This document shows positions 45,696 through 55,272 of a stretch of DNA of 64,000 bases, piece after piece (within the stretch, counting starts at the first letter, position 1; every line of letters starts with the position of its first letter). The position numbers were made by a program, and so were the translations under genes. Below the pieces are notes generated by a model. That model ran no database searches. It was not told the origin of the DNA and saw nothing but the letters and a program-made list of their open reading frames with translations. This DNA comes from DATAWK01 sp036267255 (GTDB taxonomy: Bacteria; Acidobacteriota; Terriglobia; Terriglobales; Acidobacteriaceae), in the NCBI GenBank assembly GCA_036267255.1, contig DATAWK010000036.1, positions 62,001-126,000 of the forward strand, written 5' to 3'.

Positions 45696-48600
45696 TTACG
45701 CTTTCGCGCCTGCGCCGGTCAGTGTGCCCAGCTCCGCAGCAATCTTCTCCGAGCTGAAGGCGTCGATCACATCGCCCACCTTGATGTCGTTGAAGTTGTT
45801 GATGGCCATGCCGCACTCCATGCCGCTGCGCACCTCGTTCACGTCGTCCTTGAAGCGCTTCAGCGACGACAGCTTGCCCTTGTAGACCTGCACTCCGTCG
45901 CGCATCAGGCGCACTTCGGAATCGCGCCGGATGTAGCCTTCGGTAACCGTGCAACCGGCAATCGTACCCACCTTCGGGATGCGGAAGACGTTGAGAATCT
46001 CCGCGCGGCCCTGGGCTGTTTCCTTGACGGTTGGCTCCAGCAGGCCCAGCATGGCGCGCTTCATCTCATCCTGCAACTCGTAAATGATCGAGTGCAGCCG
46101 GATGTCCACGCCCTCCTGTTCGGCCAGTTCCGCGCCCTTGCGTTCCGGGCGCACGTTGAAGCCGATCACGATAGCGTTCGATGCCGAGGCCAGCAGAATG
46201 TCCGACTCCGTAATCGCGCCGACACCAGTGTGAATCACCTTGACGCGCACCTTGTCGGTGGACATTCCCTGCAGCGATTCGGCCAGCACTTCCACCGAAC
46301 CCTGCACGTCGCCCTTCAGAATGATCGGCAGCTCCTTCGTGCCCGCCTGCTTGATCTGCTCCGCCAATCCTTCCAGCGAAACGCGCGAGGACTTGGCCAG
46401 CTGCGCTTCGCGATCCTTCATCTTGCGATACTGCGCGATGCCCTTGGCCTTGTCGCGGTCGGCAACCACTAGGAAAACATCGCCTGCATCGGGAATGCCT
46501 TCCAGGCCCAAAATCTCCACCGGCGTCGATGGTCCGGCATCTTCAATCGCACGGCCATGATCGTCAAACATTGCACGGATCTTGCCGAAGGTATTGCCTA
46601 CGATAAAGCTGTCACCCAGCTTGAGCGTGCCGTTCTGCACCAGTACGGTGGAGACAGCGCCGCGTCCGCGATCCAGCTTGGATTCGATCACCGTGCCCAC
46701 CGCTGAACGGTCCGGCGTGGCGCGCAGGTTGCCGATATCCGCAACCAGGCAAATCATTTCCAGCAACAGGTCCAGGTTGATCCGCTTCTTGGCCGAAACA
46801 TCCACAAACACCGTGCTGCCGCCCCATGCTTCCGGCACCAGGCCGCGATCGCCCAGTTGCTGCTTCACGCGGTCGGGCTGCGCTTCCGGCTTGTCGATTT
46901 TGTTCACTGCCACAATGATCGGCACATTCGCCGCCTTGGCGTGATCGATGGCTTCCAGCGTCTGCGGCATCACGCCGTCATCGGCTGCAACCACCACCAC
47001 CACAATGTCCGTCACCTTGGCGCCGCGCGCACGCATGCGGGTAAACGCTTCGTGACCCGGCGTGTCGAGGAAGACAATCTCGCGCCCAAAGGCCGGCGAA
47101 TCCGGCTTGGCAATCCGCACCTTGTATGCGCCGATATGCTGCGTAATGCCGCCTGCTTCTCCTGCGGCAACATCGGTTTCGCGGATGGCATCCAGCAACG
47201 ACGTTTTGCCATGATCGACATGGCCCATCACGGTCACCACCGGCGGCCGCGTCACTTCCAGTTCGCCCAGGTTCTCCTGCGTCAGCAGGTTTTCGATGGA
47301 TTCCTTCTCCATCTGGTCTTCGTGCGAGATGATCTCCGCGTCCGCGCCAAACTGCGCAGCCACTTCTTTCACCAGCCCGGCATCCAGCGATTGGTTGACG
47401 GTAACGAAGACGCCGCGCGTCAACAACAGCGCGATCAAATCCTTGCCGCGAACGCCCAGCTTCTCTGCCAGGTCCTTCACGCTGGTACCTTCGGTCACGG
47501 TAATGGAGCGCGTGATCGGCAGCGGCTCATGAGAAATCTGTGATCCGCCGAAACGTGGCGGCGGCACAAATCCCTTCATCGGGCCTTCTTTGGATTTCTC
47601 GTACCGCTTTTGCCCTCCACGACGCTGCTGCGGACTGCGTGCCGGACGATCTCCCGGTCCTGGAACCGGCAATGCACCGGGAGCGCCACCAACACCGGGG
47701 CGCGCACCAAAGCCCGGACGTCCACCCATCGGGGGACGCGAACCCGGTGCACCCGTACCGGTTGGATGCTGGCGCGTTGGATGCATGGGACGCCGTGCGC
47801 CCGGTCCCATGCCCGGACGGCTGCCCGGCGCAAATCCTGGCCCGGACCCTGGTCCCGAACCACCCTGTTGCGGGCGTGGACGCTCAAAAATCGGACGGCC
47901 GCGCTGCAATCCTCCGCCTGCATTTCCTGCATTTTGGGGCGGAGTTACAGCACTGGGCGGCGGTGCCGTATAGACCGGGCGTGGCCCTGTCTGCGGCATA
48001 ATCACGCGTTTGACCGGTGGCGGAGCTGCGACCGGCGCCGCTGCCACGGGAGCTGCCGCTGCTTCGACAGCGGTATCGTTCCCAGGCTCCGATTGCGTTG
48101 CTGGCGCGCTCGTTGCGGCAACCGCTTCTACTTTCGTGCTGGCGGGCGCGACCGGCGCGTGCCTGGTCTCTGGAGCCGCAACAGAATCTTTTCCTGCCGC
48201 ATGCGTTGGCGGAGCAGCATGCACCGGTGCTTTGGCGATGACCGGACCGCTCGGCGTCTTCGACGCAATCGCCGGCGATGCAGGCGGCGCAGCAACGACA
48301 ATCGGCGGCGCCTGGCGTGGCTGCGGAACAATCCTGCGCGGAGCTGGCTTGGCCTCAACGCTCGCAGGAGCGGCGGGAGGTTTGGCCGCAGGAGTTGCTT
48401 CCACCCGTTTGACGACTGTCGGCTCCGGCGCTTTCACTACAGGTGCGGCAATGACTGGCTTGGGCGCAACAGCAACCGGAGGTGACGGCACAAAGCGCTT
48501 GGCGGCCTCTTCCTTCTGCTGCAGCACGGCCTTCAGCACATCGCCGGGCTTCGAGATGCGCGATAAGTCAATCTTCGGCTTCGGCTCCGAGGGCGCTGCA

Positions 48601-48794
48601 GCCCTCGCGCCCGCAGAGGAACTTCTTGCGCCTCCGCGCTGGAAAAATTCACGTACCCGTTCTGCTTCATCGGCTTCCAGCGAGCTGGAGTGGGTCTTCT
48701 TCTCGGTCACACCGACGTCCGTCAGTGCGTCCAGAACCGCTCTGCTCTTTACTTCCAGTTCGCGTGCCAAATCGTTGATTCGAACTTTACTCAT
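45696..48794 (-). CDS. infB: Translation initiation factor IF-2
   Basis: 1032 aa. The N-terminus MSKVRINDLARELEVKSRAVL is the IF-2 N domain, then about 400 residues of Pro/Ala/Gly/Lys-rich low-complexity sequence (to about 425), longer than in most relatives. The GTPase domain begins near residue 520 with GHVDHGKTSLLDAI, DTPGHEAF and NKIDKPEA. The C domains end in NNFNDIKVGDVIDAF. It delivers fMet-tRNA to the 30S. It lies 152 bases after nusA, with ylxR absent in between. Confidence 0.98.
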   Translation of the reverse strand: MSKVRINDLARELEVKSRAVLDALTDVGVTEKKTHSSSLEADEAERVREFFQRGGARSSSAGARAAAPSEPKPKIDLSRISKPGDVLKAVLQQKEEAAKRFVPSPPVAVAPKPVIAAPVVKAPEPTVVKRVEATPAAKPPAAPASVEAKPAPRRIVPQPRQAPPIVVAAPPASPAIASKTPSGPVIAKAPVHAAPPTHAAGKDSVAAPETRHAPVAPASTKVEAVAATSAPATQSEPGNDTAVEAAAAPVAAAPVAAPPPVKRVIMPQTGPRPVYTAPPPSAVTPPQNAGNAGGGLQRGRPIFERPRPQQGGSGPGSGPGFAPGSRPGMGPGARRPMHPTRQHPTGTGAPGSRPPMGGRPGFGARPGVGGAPGALPVPGPGDRPARSPQQRRGGQKRYEKSKEGPMKGFVPPPRFGGSQISHEPLPITRSITVTEGTSVKDLAEKLGVRGKDLIALLLTRGVFVTVNQSLDAGLVKEVAAQFGADAEIISHEDQMEKESIENLLTQENLGELEVTRPPVVTVMGHVDHGKTSLLDAIRETDVAAGEAGGITQHIGAYKVRIAKPDSPAFGREIVFLDTPGHEAFTRMRARGAKVTDIVVVVVAADDGVMPQTLEAIDHAKAANVPIIVAVNKIDKPEAQPDRVKQQLGDRGLVPEAWGGSTVFVDVSAKKRINLDLLLEMICLVADIGNLRATPDRSAVGTVIESKLDRGRGAVSTVLVQNGTLKLGDSFIVGNTFGKIRAMFDDHGRAIEDAGPSTPVEILGLEGIPDAGDVFLVVADRDKAKGIAQYRKMKDREAQLAKSSRVSLEGLAEQIKQAGTKELPIILKGDVQGSVEVLAESLQGMSTDKVRVKVIHTGVGAITESDILLASASNAIVIGFNVRPERKGAELAEQEGVDIRLHSIIYELQDEMKRAMLGLLEPTVKETAQGRAEILNVFRIPKVGTIAGCTVTEGYIRRDSEVRLMRDGVQVYKGKLSSLKRFKDDVNEVRSGMECGMAINNFNDIKVGDVIDAFSSEKIAAELGTLTGAGAKA

Positions 48795-48946
48795 CCGTCT
48801 CTTTCGCCTTCTTCAACACCAGGTGTTTAGTGATTCATCGCTGCCTCGTCCTGCAAGGGGTGGAAGATTCTCTTCCTATTATCCGCCGAAAACACAGCCA
48901 ACTGCGGGTTTTCGCTGGGTCTGACGGATTCCCCTATTCGATAAAG

Positions 48947-50479
48947 TCATTCCTTGTTGCCATTTTTGTCATCGGCTTCCACAGTTTCGCCCGTTTCATC
49001 CGAGGCTGGCTGCTCCTCCGCCGCGTTCGCTTCCCCGTCATGCACTTCCGCCGGGGACGCTTCCGCCGTCACAGGCTCCTCTGCCGCTTCTGCTGAAAAC
49101 TTGTCCGCTGCTTCTGCCAGCGCCACGGAGTTGTCTTCCTCAGCGGCGATCGTTTCCGGCTGTGCTTCTTCGGCAACCTTCGCTGCCGGACGTTCTTCGC
49201 CCTCGACATACTGGCCGAAGTAATGCCGCACGGCCACGCCAATCTTCTCCAGCGTCTTTTCACCGATCCCCGGAATCTCCTCCAGCTGCTCCGGCGTCAT
49301 GTCCGCCAGCGCTTCAACCGTCGTGATGCCAGCCGCTACCAGCTTCTGGATGATCGAATCGCCCAGCTCCGTAACCTGCTCCACCGGAGTGGCTGCAGCA
49401 GGCGTCATGGCCTGCATCTGCTGCTCGACCTCCTGACGCTTTTCCTCTTCGCTCTTGATGTCGATCTTCCATCCCAGCAGCTTGGCCGCCAGGCGCACAT
49501 TCTGCCCCTTCTTGCCGATGGCCAGCGACAACTGCGAATCGTCGACGATCACTTCGATCTGCTTTTCGCCCAGGTCCACGATGCTGACGCGGCTCACCTT
49601 GGCCGGCTGCAACGCCTTCTCCGCGAAGGTCGTCACCTCTTCGCTGAACTCGATGATGTCGATCTTCTCGCCGCGCAATTCGCGAATGATGGACTGCACG
49701 CGCATGCCCTTCATGCCCACGCACGCGCCCACGGGATCGACGTCCTTATCGCGCGACATCACGGCGATCTTGGTTCGCTCGCCCGCCTCGCGGGCAATGG
49801 CCTTGATCTCCACCGTGTTGTCGTAAATCTCCGGCACTTCGCTGTGGAACAGGTTCTGCACCAGCTCCTTGGCCGCGCGCGAAACGATCACCTGCGGTCC
49901 TCGCGCCGCGCGATCCACGCGCAGCAACACCACGCGGATGCGCTCACCCACGCTGAACTGCTCCAGCCGCGACTGCTCGCGCTTCGGCATGCGTGCCTCG
50001 GCCTTGCCCAGGTCGAAGATCACATCCTGCGGCTCCAGCCGCTTCACCGTCGCCGTCAACACTTCGCCGATGCGGTGGTTGTATTCGTTAAACACGGTGT
50101 CGCGCTCGGCCTCGCGCACCTTCTGAAAGATGATCTGCTTGGCCATCTGCGCGGCAATGCGTCCCAGCACGTCCGTCGGCTTGTAGTAGCGCAACTCCGC
50201 GCCCACTTCCACCTCCGGCGCAACCGTGCGCGCCTCTTCCAGCGTCAGTTGGTTGACCGGATCTTCCACCAGTTCCGGCGTCTCGACCACCGTCTTATAC
50301 GCATAGGCGCGGATTTCGCCCGTTTCTTTGTCCAGCTCGGCGCGCATGTTTTCCTGCGTCTTGTAATACTTGCGCGTGGCCAGTGCAATGGCGTCTTCCA
50401 CGGCAGACACGACAATCTGGGGATCAATTCCCTTGTCATGGCTTAAAACTTCAATCGTCTGATATAGCGCACTTGCCAT
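48947..50479 (-). CDS. nusA: Transcription termination/antitermination factor NusA
   Basis: 510 aa from MASALYQTIEVLSHDKG; a longer frame upstream is not used. N-terminal RNA-polymerase domain, S1 domain (LTATVKRLEPQDVIFDLG), two KH domains (DPVGACVGMKGMRVQSIIREL and SLAIGKKGQNVRLAAKL) are in order. The C-terminus has a helix-hairpin-helix (EQLEEIPGIGEKTLEKIGV) and a Glu/Ala-rich acidic tail. It lies between rimP and infB as usual. Confidence 0.97.
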   Translation of the reverse strand: MASALYQTIEVLSHDKGIDPQIVVSAVEDAIALATRKYYKTQENMRAELDKETGEIRAYAYKTVVETPELVEDPVNQLTLEEARTVAPEVEVGAELRYYKPTDVLGRIAAQMAKQIIFQKVREAERDTVFNEYNHRIGEVLTATVKRLEPQDVIFDLGKAEARMPKREQSRLEQFSVGERIRVVLLRVDRAARGPQVIVSRAAKELVQNLFHSEVPEIYDNTVEIKAIAREAGERTKIAVMSRDKDVDPVGACVGMKGMRVQSIIRELRGEKIDIIEFSEEVTTFAEKALQPAKVSRVSIVDLGEKQIEVIVDDSQLSLAIGKKGQNVRLAAKLLGWKIDIKSEEEKRQEVEQQMQAMTPAAATPVEQVTELGDSIIQKLVAAGITTVEALADMTPEQLEEIPGIGEKTLEKIGVAVRHYFGQYVEGEERPAAKVAEEAQPETIAAEEDNSVALAEAADKFSAEAAEEPVTAEASPAEVHDGEANAAEEQPASDETGETVEADDKNGNKE

Positions 50480-50563
50480 AGTTCGTCTCTTAACGCTCTT
50501 TTCTAAAAGCTCTTCCACTCTGCATACTGCCTGGGAGTGGGACCTGCATCTTTATAAATCCCG

Positions 50564-51187
50564 TTAAATCTCCGGAACCAGGTTGGCCTTTTCGATGTTC
50601 GAGACGGGAATCGTCCTCGTCTTCGCATCCTCCGAATTGGCCCCGCCCTGCTCCTCTTTACGCTGACTTCCCTTACTTTGTTTCGCCTTGCTCTTGCGCT
50701 TCTTGCCTTCGCTGACGTCCAGCACAATCCCCGCATCGCTGGCGCCCACAATGCGCCCCTGCCAATGCCGGTTGCCGTCGATCGGCATAAATGTCTGCAG
50801 CTTCACCAGGCCTCCGGCAAAGCGCTGATAATCTTCCATCCCGTTCAGCTTGCGATCCAGTCCAGGCGACGAAACTTCCAGCAGATACTCACTGCCGGGA
50901 ATCAGGTCTTCCACGTCAATCACCGTGCCAAAATCCTGGCTGAACTGCTCACAATCCTCGTGCGTCACCCCGGCCAGTTGGTCCAGTGAAACGTTGGCCG
51001 GCAGTTTCACCTCATCCTGGGCTGCCTGGGCTGCCAATCTGGCCCGGCCCTCTGCGTTCTTTTCGATAAAAACTCGCAGCAAACGATGCTTCGCGCCGCC
51101 ATGAAATTCCAGCTCCACCACCTCCAGGCCGTGGGAGGCGGCAACGCGTGCGGCGGTCGAACGTATCTGGTCCAGATTGAAAGCCAT
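50564..51187 (-). CDS. rimP: Ribosome maturation factor RimP
   Basis: 207 aa from MAFNLDQIRSTAARVAASHGL. The two-domain RimP fold is recognisable (VVELEFHG; LLEVSSPGLDRKLNG). A basic insertion near residues 165-195 (GKKRKSKAKQSKGSQRK) lengthens the C domain. It helps 30S assembly and leads the rimP-nusA-infB operon. The gap to nusA is 84 bases. Confidence 0.93.
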   Translation of the reverse strand: MAFNLDQIRSTAARVAASHGLEVVELEFHGGAKHRLLRVFIEKNAEGRARLAAQAAQDEVKLPANVSLDQLAGVTHEDCEQFSQDFGTVIDVEDLIPGSEYLLEVSSPGLDRKLNGMEDYQRFAGGLVKLQTFMPIDGNRHWQGRIVGASDAGIVLDVSEGKKRKSKAKQSKGSQRKEEQGGANSEDAKTRTIPVSNIEKANLVPEI

Positions 51188-51362
51188 GCCGTCCTGCAAA
51201 ACACAATTTGCCGCAAATAAAAAGTGGGCTCTCGCCCACTCATTGCTCCCGGCCCGCCAGTCCGGTCGGGTCACGGGGCGCACCAGAGGACAAATTCGTC
51301 TGCTCTCACAGGATACGCCGGTTCGGAGGGGATTTCAAACGAAAGCTGCCGTCCAGCCCGGC

Positions 51363-53039
51363 CTATCGAATCCGAACGTTCGTCCCGTGTTTGGGGTCAA
51401 AAACCAGATGGATCAGGCCATCCCGGTAATCAATATCGATAATCAGCATCGCCAGTGTGTCCATGCCGATGATCCCCGACACCTCTGTGCCCGTATTGTT
51501 GCTGATGTTATCGATGTCAAAGACCGGTATAAAGCGCAATGGATCTTTCAGATTGGCGAAAACGAGATCGGCATTGTCCACCACGTACACAGTTTTCACC
51601 TTGCCATCGATGCCTTTCACGATGTAGTGACTATCAGAATGGATTTTGCCGACACTCTTCGCCGCCCGGATTGACAAGTCGCTGATGTTGGAACCGCTAT
51701 CCAGCAAAAACAGGCGCGGCTGTTTATCTTTCAAGGCGCCGGCCAGCAGAATCTCGTGGCCGAACAGATAGAACGGCATCCAACCCTGCATCTCGGGCGC
51801 GACATACCGGTCGTGATAGCGGATCGCCACTGGCTGCGCGGCGCTTTTAGAGGACGAATCCCCGGCTGCGACACTTTTTCCGCCATTCACTCCTGCCGCA
51901 TTCAACGTCGGCGCTGCCTTCGTTATCTCTCCGGGGCGCGGTGGCAGCGGCGTCAATGTCATCAGGCGCATCGGCATGTCCAGCGTTACATGGAAATCGT
52001 CGAATACGTTCGCCCCAATCAAACCATCGATACCGACAACGGAACGTTTATCCGAAACCTCGACCAGGCAGTTGTGAAACTCCAGCGCCCCAATCCGAAA
52101 GCTATCGACATAGGCCCAATACGCTTCCGCCGCTCCCTGATCGCCGATCCCGTTGATCTTGTCGGTGGCAATAGGAACCAGACCGGCTTTCTTGGCCGTC
52201 ACCCGGTTAATCAGAATGCCGCTGGCGCCCGTATCCAGCTCCAGACGTGCCGAGGCTTTGTCGTTAAAGCGAACATCGAAACCCAGTCCTTGAAATTGGT
52301 TAATATCGCTATCGCTCAGCAGATATTCCAGGGGCAGAGTCGTTGTTTTTACCTCGGAATCCAGCCGGCATCCGCCATTTTTTTCGGCCAGAATGGCATG
52401 CAGGCGCTCGTCAAGGCTCACCATTTCGGCGTGGTGTGCAACAGTTCCGTTGGCACCCTTCGCCAGTTCCGTATCCAGCGCTGCAGTCCGTTTGCGCAGG
52501 GGCAAGTGGCCAGTCCAGTCCCTGCCAATCTCCGGGTCGTCGGGCATCAGTTGGTGGGCCAGAACGAGCTGCGCGTAACCCGTGGCATACATGGCCCGCG
52601 TCCAAAACCACACATAGAGGTCATAGTGCAGGCGCGCCAGGCAGGGGTTCAGCTTCATGGCCTTGCCGTACTGCTCCGCTGCGTCTTTCATGTCGCCCTG
52701 GCGAAACCGCACTTCCCCCAGAGTTGCAGCGAATAACGCATCGTTGGGATGAGCGTCTGCGTTGGTTTCCGCCAACTTTGCTGCGGCATCGACAACATTC
52801 ATCTTCAACAGGGTGCGCTCCTGGCCGACGATGGCAGCGAAGTCCTGCGGGTTCTTCTTCACAGCGTCCGCATACAGTTGCAGCGCAGTAGTGTAGTTCT
52901 CCTGGGCGAATGCCTTCGCCGCGGCATCGCTGGGGGCCTGTTGGATGGAGCAGGCAACGTTCTGGCCGTGAATCACGCCAGAAAAACCTGGGAGCAGACA
53001 GAAAGCAAAAAAATAACTGAGTTTGGAATACCGGAGCAT
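51363..53039 (-). CDS. Secreted TPR protein with two retropepsin-like domains
   Basis: 558 aa from MLRYSKLSYFFAFCLLPG, a signal peptide. Residues about 40-170 are TPR repeats (ALQLYADAVKKNPQDFAAI; ALFAATLGEVRFRQGDMKDAAEQYGKAMKLN). Two aspartic protease motifs follow: LDTGASGILI (about 267) with DGLIGANVF, and LLDSGSNISD (about 445) with SGIIGMDTLAM. Two DTG/DSG units in one chain could form a pepsin-like active site. The target is unknown. It lies about 180 bases from rimP and converges with nothing. Confidence 0.85.
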   Translation of the reverse strand: MLRYSKLSYFFAFCLLPGFSGVIHGQNVACSIQQAPSDAAAKAFAQENYTTALQLYADAVKKNPQDFAAIVGQERTLLKMNVVDAAAKLAETNADAHPNDALFAATLGEVRFRQGDMKDAAEQYGKAMKLNPCLARLHYDLYVWFWTRAMYATGYAQLVLAHQLMPDDPEIGRDWTGHLPLRKRTAALDTELAKGANGTVAHHAEMVSLDERLHAILAEKNGGCRLDSEVKTTTLPLEYLLSDSDINQFQGLGFDVRFNDKASARLELDTGASGILINRVTAKKAGLVPIATDKINGIGDQGAAEAYWAYVDSFRIGALEFHNCLVEVSDKRSVVGIDGLIGANVFDDFHVTLDMPMRLMTLTPLPPRPGEITKAAPTLNAAGVNGGKSVAAGDSSSKSAAQPVAIRYHDRYVAPEMQGWMPFYLFGHEILLAGALKDKQPRLFLLDSGSNISDLSIRAAKSVGKIHSDSHYIVKGIDGKVKTVYVVDNADLVFANLKDPLRFIPVFDIDNISNNTGTEVSGIIGMDTLAMLIIDIDYRDGLIHLVFDPKHGTNVRIR

Positions 53040-53236
53040 GGCAGCACCTACCAAAGATTCCGTTCCGCTTGAGGATGTTTTCTTCGCTTCAGAAAAGCTG
53101 CGGGCAGCGTACCATGACCATCTGCGCCAAGGGAATCAATTTCCTGTTGGGAACATGCAAAAGAATAGATACACGAACGCGGGCGCGGCCACTACTCGGC
53201 GCTGCCGGTTTGTTTGCACGGCATGGTGGTTTCCAT

Positions 53237-54001
53237 CTAAACCCGGCTGTCCTTGAAGTTGATCTGCCCAATGCCGACGTGGGCATCGATGCGATATTTT
53301 CCTGTTCCCTGCGCCGTTTCCGAATTGCCCAGCCAGCCCGACTGCTTCCCTTGAAAGATGGCGTCCTGCACGTCTCCGATGCCGGTCGTGCTGACCACAT
53401 TGCCGTAATCCTCAGGGTTGATGTCGCGAATATCCAGTTCGCCAACCCCTACATGCAGCTCCTTATCGCCGCGAACATCGCCCACCGTCATCTGGCCTAC
53501 GCCCAGCTTGGCATGGAGTGCCTCCTGCGACGGTAGATACAGCGTCACTTTGCCACCGTCGTAGTCCGAATCGTATTTCCCATGGCTATGCCTGGGCAGG
53601 TGCAGCCGGATATGCGCGTCCGTGCTGCTGACATCGAACTGCTCCACCCAGGATTGCATCTCTGCCTGTCCGGCGCCGTATTTCGGCTCGATCACAAGCT
53701 GGATCTGATGCTCCTTCGGGCTGCGCACAATATCGATCTCACCCACATTCATCTCCAGATAGACAATCTGGCCCGGAGCAAAGGCCCGCGTCAGGATCAG
53801 CGAACCGGCATGGTCCGAGGACATATTTGTACTCGATGCAGCTGTCGATTGTTTCGCCTGCGCTGCCATGGGCAACGACACCAGGCAAAGGGCCAACAAC
53901 GCCATACCGTAAGAAATTCCAGCCGGACGAACCCACCGCTGGATAGGCAAGGAACTGATCTTGAAAGCGACTGTCTTGAAGGGGATTCTCTGGCAATGCA
54001 T
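53237..54001 (-). CDS. Exported DUF4097-like protein
   Basis: 254 aa, with a GGAGGAAGGA ribosome site upstream. A long basic N-region is followed by a signal peptide (GMALLALCLVSLPMAAQA). The body has short repeated beta strands with alternating Gly and charged residues (YLEMNVGEIDIVRSPKEHQIQLVIEP; VGQMTVGDVRGDKELHVGVGELDIRDI), like the DUF4097/DUF4098 beta-solenoid family. Function unknown. It diverges from the CDF-like gene over about 150 bases. Confidence 0.8.
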   Translation of the reverse strand: MHCQRIPFKTVAFKISSLPIQRWVRPAGISYGMALLALCLVSLPMAAQAKQSTAASSTNMSSDHAGSLILTRAFAPGQIVYLEMNVGEIDIVRSPKEHQIQLVIEPKYGAGQAEMQSWVEQFDVSSTDAHIRLHLPRHSHGKYDSDYDGGKVTLYLPSQEALHAKLGVGQMTVGDVRGDKELHVGVGELDIRDINPEDYGNVVSTTGIGDVQDAIFQGKQSGWLGNSETAQGTGKYRIDAHVGIGQINFKDSRV

Positions 54002-54151
54002 GGCTATCCTTCCTCCGTTTCCTTAGGCTACGCATTCTACGCCCGAAAGGTTCCCCGAAAATTGCCCACACCCCTGAAACCAGCCACACAGTCCGAATCG
54101 CTGCCTGGCGCAAACAAAGTGATTGCGAACGACTATGATGCAGTCAACTGT

Positions 54152-54790
54152 ATGTCCGAATTGGTCCAGATCGGATCTCAGTGCTCGGGTGCTCCGGCAT
54201 CGCCCCCGGCGCATCGACCTATTGTCCTGTGGCTTCAGGGGATAACGCTGGCATGGATGCTGGTGGAATGCGCCGTCTCCTTATATGCAGCGGCCTCGGC
54301 ACACAGCCCGGCCATGCTTGCGTTCGGCTCCGATAGTTTTGTAGAGCTGTTGTCCGCGACCGTCGTGCTGTTGCAGTTTGTACCGCGCATCTCCATTTCG
54401 CCTCGAACCGCCAGCCGCATTGCCGGCATTCTGCTGTTTGTTCTTGCCCTTGTTGTCCTGATCGTCGCGACCCTCTCGCTGGTCCTGCACTGGCGGCCGC
54501 AGGTAAGCCGCGCGGGCATTGCCATCACCCTCGCCGCTTTGATCGTGATGCCGATCCTGGCCACGATGAAGCGGGGCGAAGCGATCCGGATCGGCAATGC
54601 TGCCCTGGCTGCCGACGCGGTGCAATCCGCCACGTGCGCCTATCTGGCCCTCATCGCGTTGGCTGGCCTCACGATCAACGCTGTCTTTCATATCCCGTGG
54701 TTCGATTCCCTTGCCGCACTGGTTGCCATCCCCTTCCTGCTGCAGGAGGGTCGAGCCGCCTGGCGCGGGCAAACCTGCGGTTGCTGTTAG
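54152..54790 (+). CDS. CDF-like cation transporter, membrane domain only
   Basis: 212 aa from MSELVQIGSQ. Six membrane helices with the CDF metal motifs FGSDSFVELLSA in helix 2 and AALAADAVQSATCAYLALIALAG in helix 5, where an Asp lies in each. The usual C-terminal cytoplasmic dimer domain is absent; the chain instead ends RGQTCGCC, a small Cys cluster that might bind metal. An ancestral longer upstream frame is not supported. No ribosome site is clear. Confidence 0.75.
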   Translation: MSELVQIGSQCSGAPASPPAHRPIVLWLQGITLAWMLVECAVSLYAAASAHSPAMLAFGSDSFVELLSATVVLLQFVPRISISPRTASRIAGILLFVLALVVLIVATLSLVLHWRPQVSRAGIAITLAALIVMPILATMKRGEAIRIGNAALAADAVQSATCAYLALIALAGLTINAVFHIPWFDSLAALVAIPFLLQEGRAAWRGQTCGCC

Positions 54791-54915
54791 GCTCCTTCCG
54801 CGTGGTGTATCACTTTGAATTTCCGCTTCTCACCAGAAGCCGAAGTCCCAGTATTTGCAGGCCTAAACTGTCATTCTCTTGTAATGCCTTGAACTTCTAG
54901 GTATTGTAATCTTCG

Positions 54916-55272
54916 ATGACAGCTCGCGAAACCAATCCGAATTTCATGAACGGAGTTCCGGAGTTGCTGATCCTCAGGCTGCTTCAGCAAGAGGAGATGT
55001 ATGGCTATGAGATCGTTCAGGCAATCCGTAGCCGCACGGACGCGGTGATCGCTGTTGGCGAAGGCGTAGTCTATCCGGTGCTGCACGGGTTGGAACGCGA
55101 TGGAGCCCTAAAGTCGCGGCGCAAAACAGTTAACGGACGCAGCCGTATCTATTACTCCGTAACGGCTATCGGATCGCATCGATTGGCTGACCTGTCGGAG
55201 ACCTGGACCAATCTGGCGTCCGCAATCCAAAAAATGCTGGCGGGAGGTCAACATGTCGAAGCCATTCCATGA
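54916..55272 (+). CDS. PadR family transcriptional regulator
   Basis: 118 aa. NGVPELLILRLLQQEEMYGYEIVQAIRSRT and GEGVVYPVLHGLERDGALKSRRKTVNGRSRIYYSVT match the PadR winged-helix family, which represses neighbouring genes. The stop overlaps the next gene by 20 bases, so the two are coupled. Confidence 0.93.
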   Translation: MTARETNPNFMNGVPELLILRLLQQEEMYGYEIVQAIRSRTDAVIAVGEGVVYPVLHGLERDGALKSRRKTVNGRSRIYYSVTAIGSHRLADLSETWTNLASAIQKMLAGGQHVEAIP

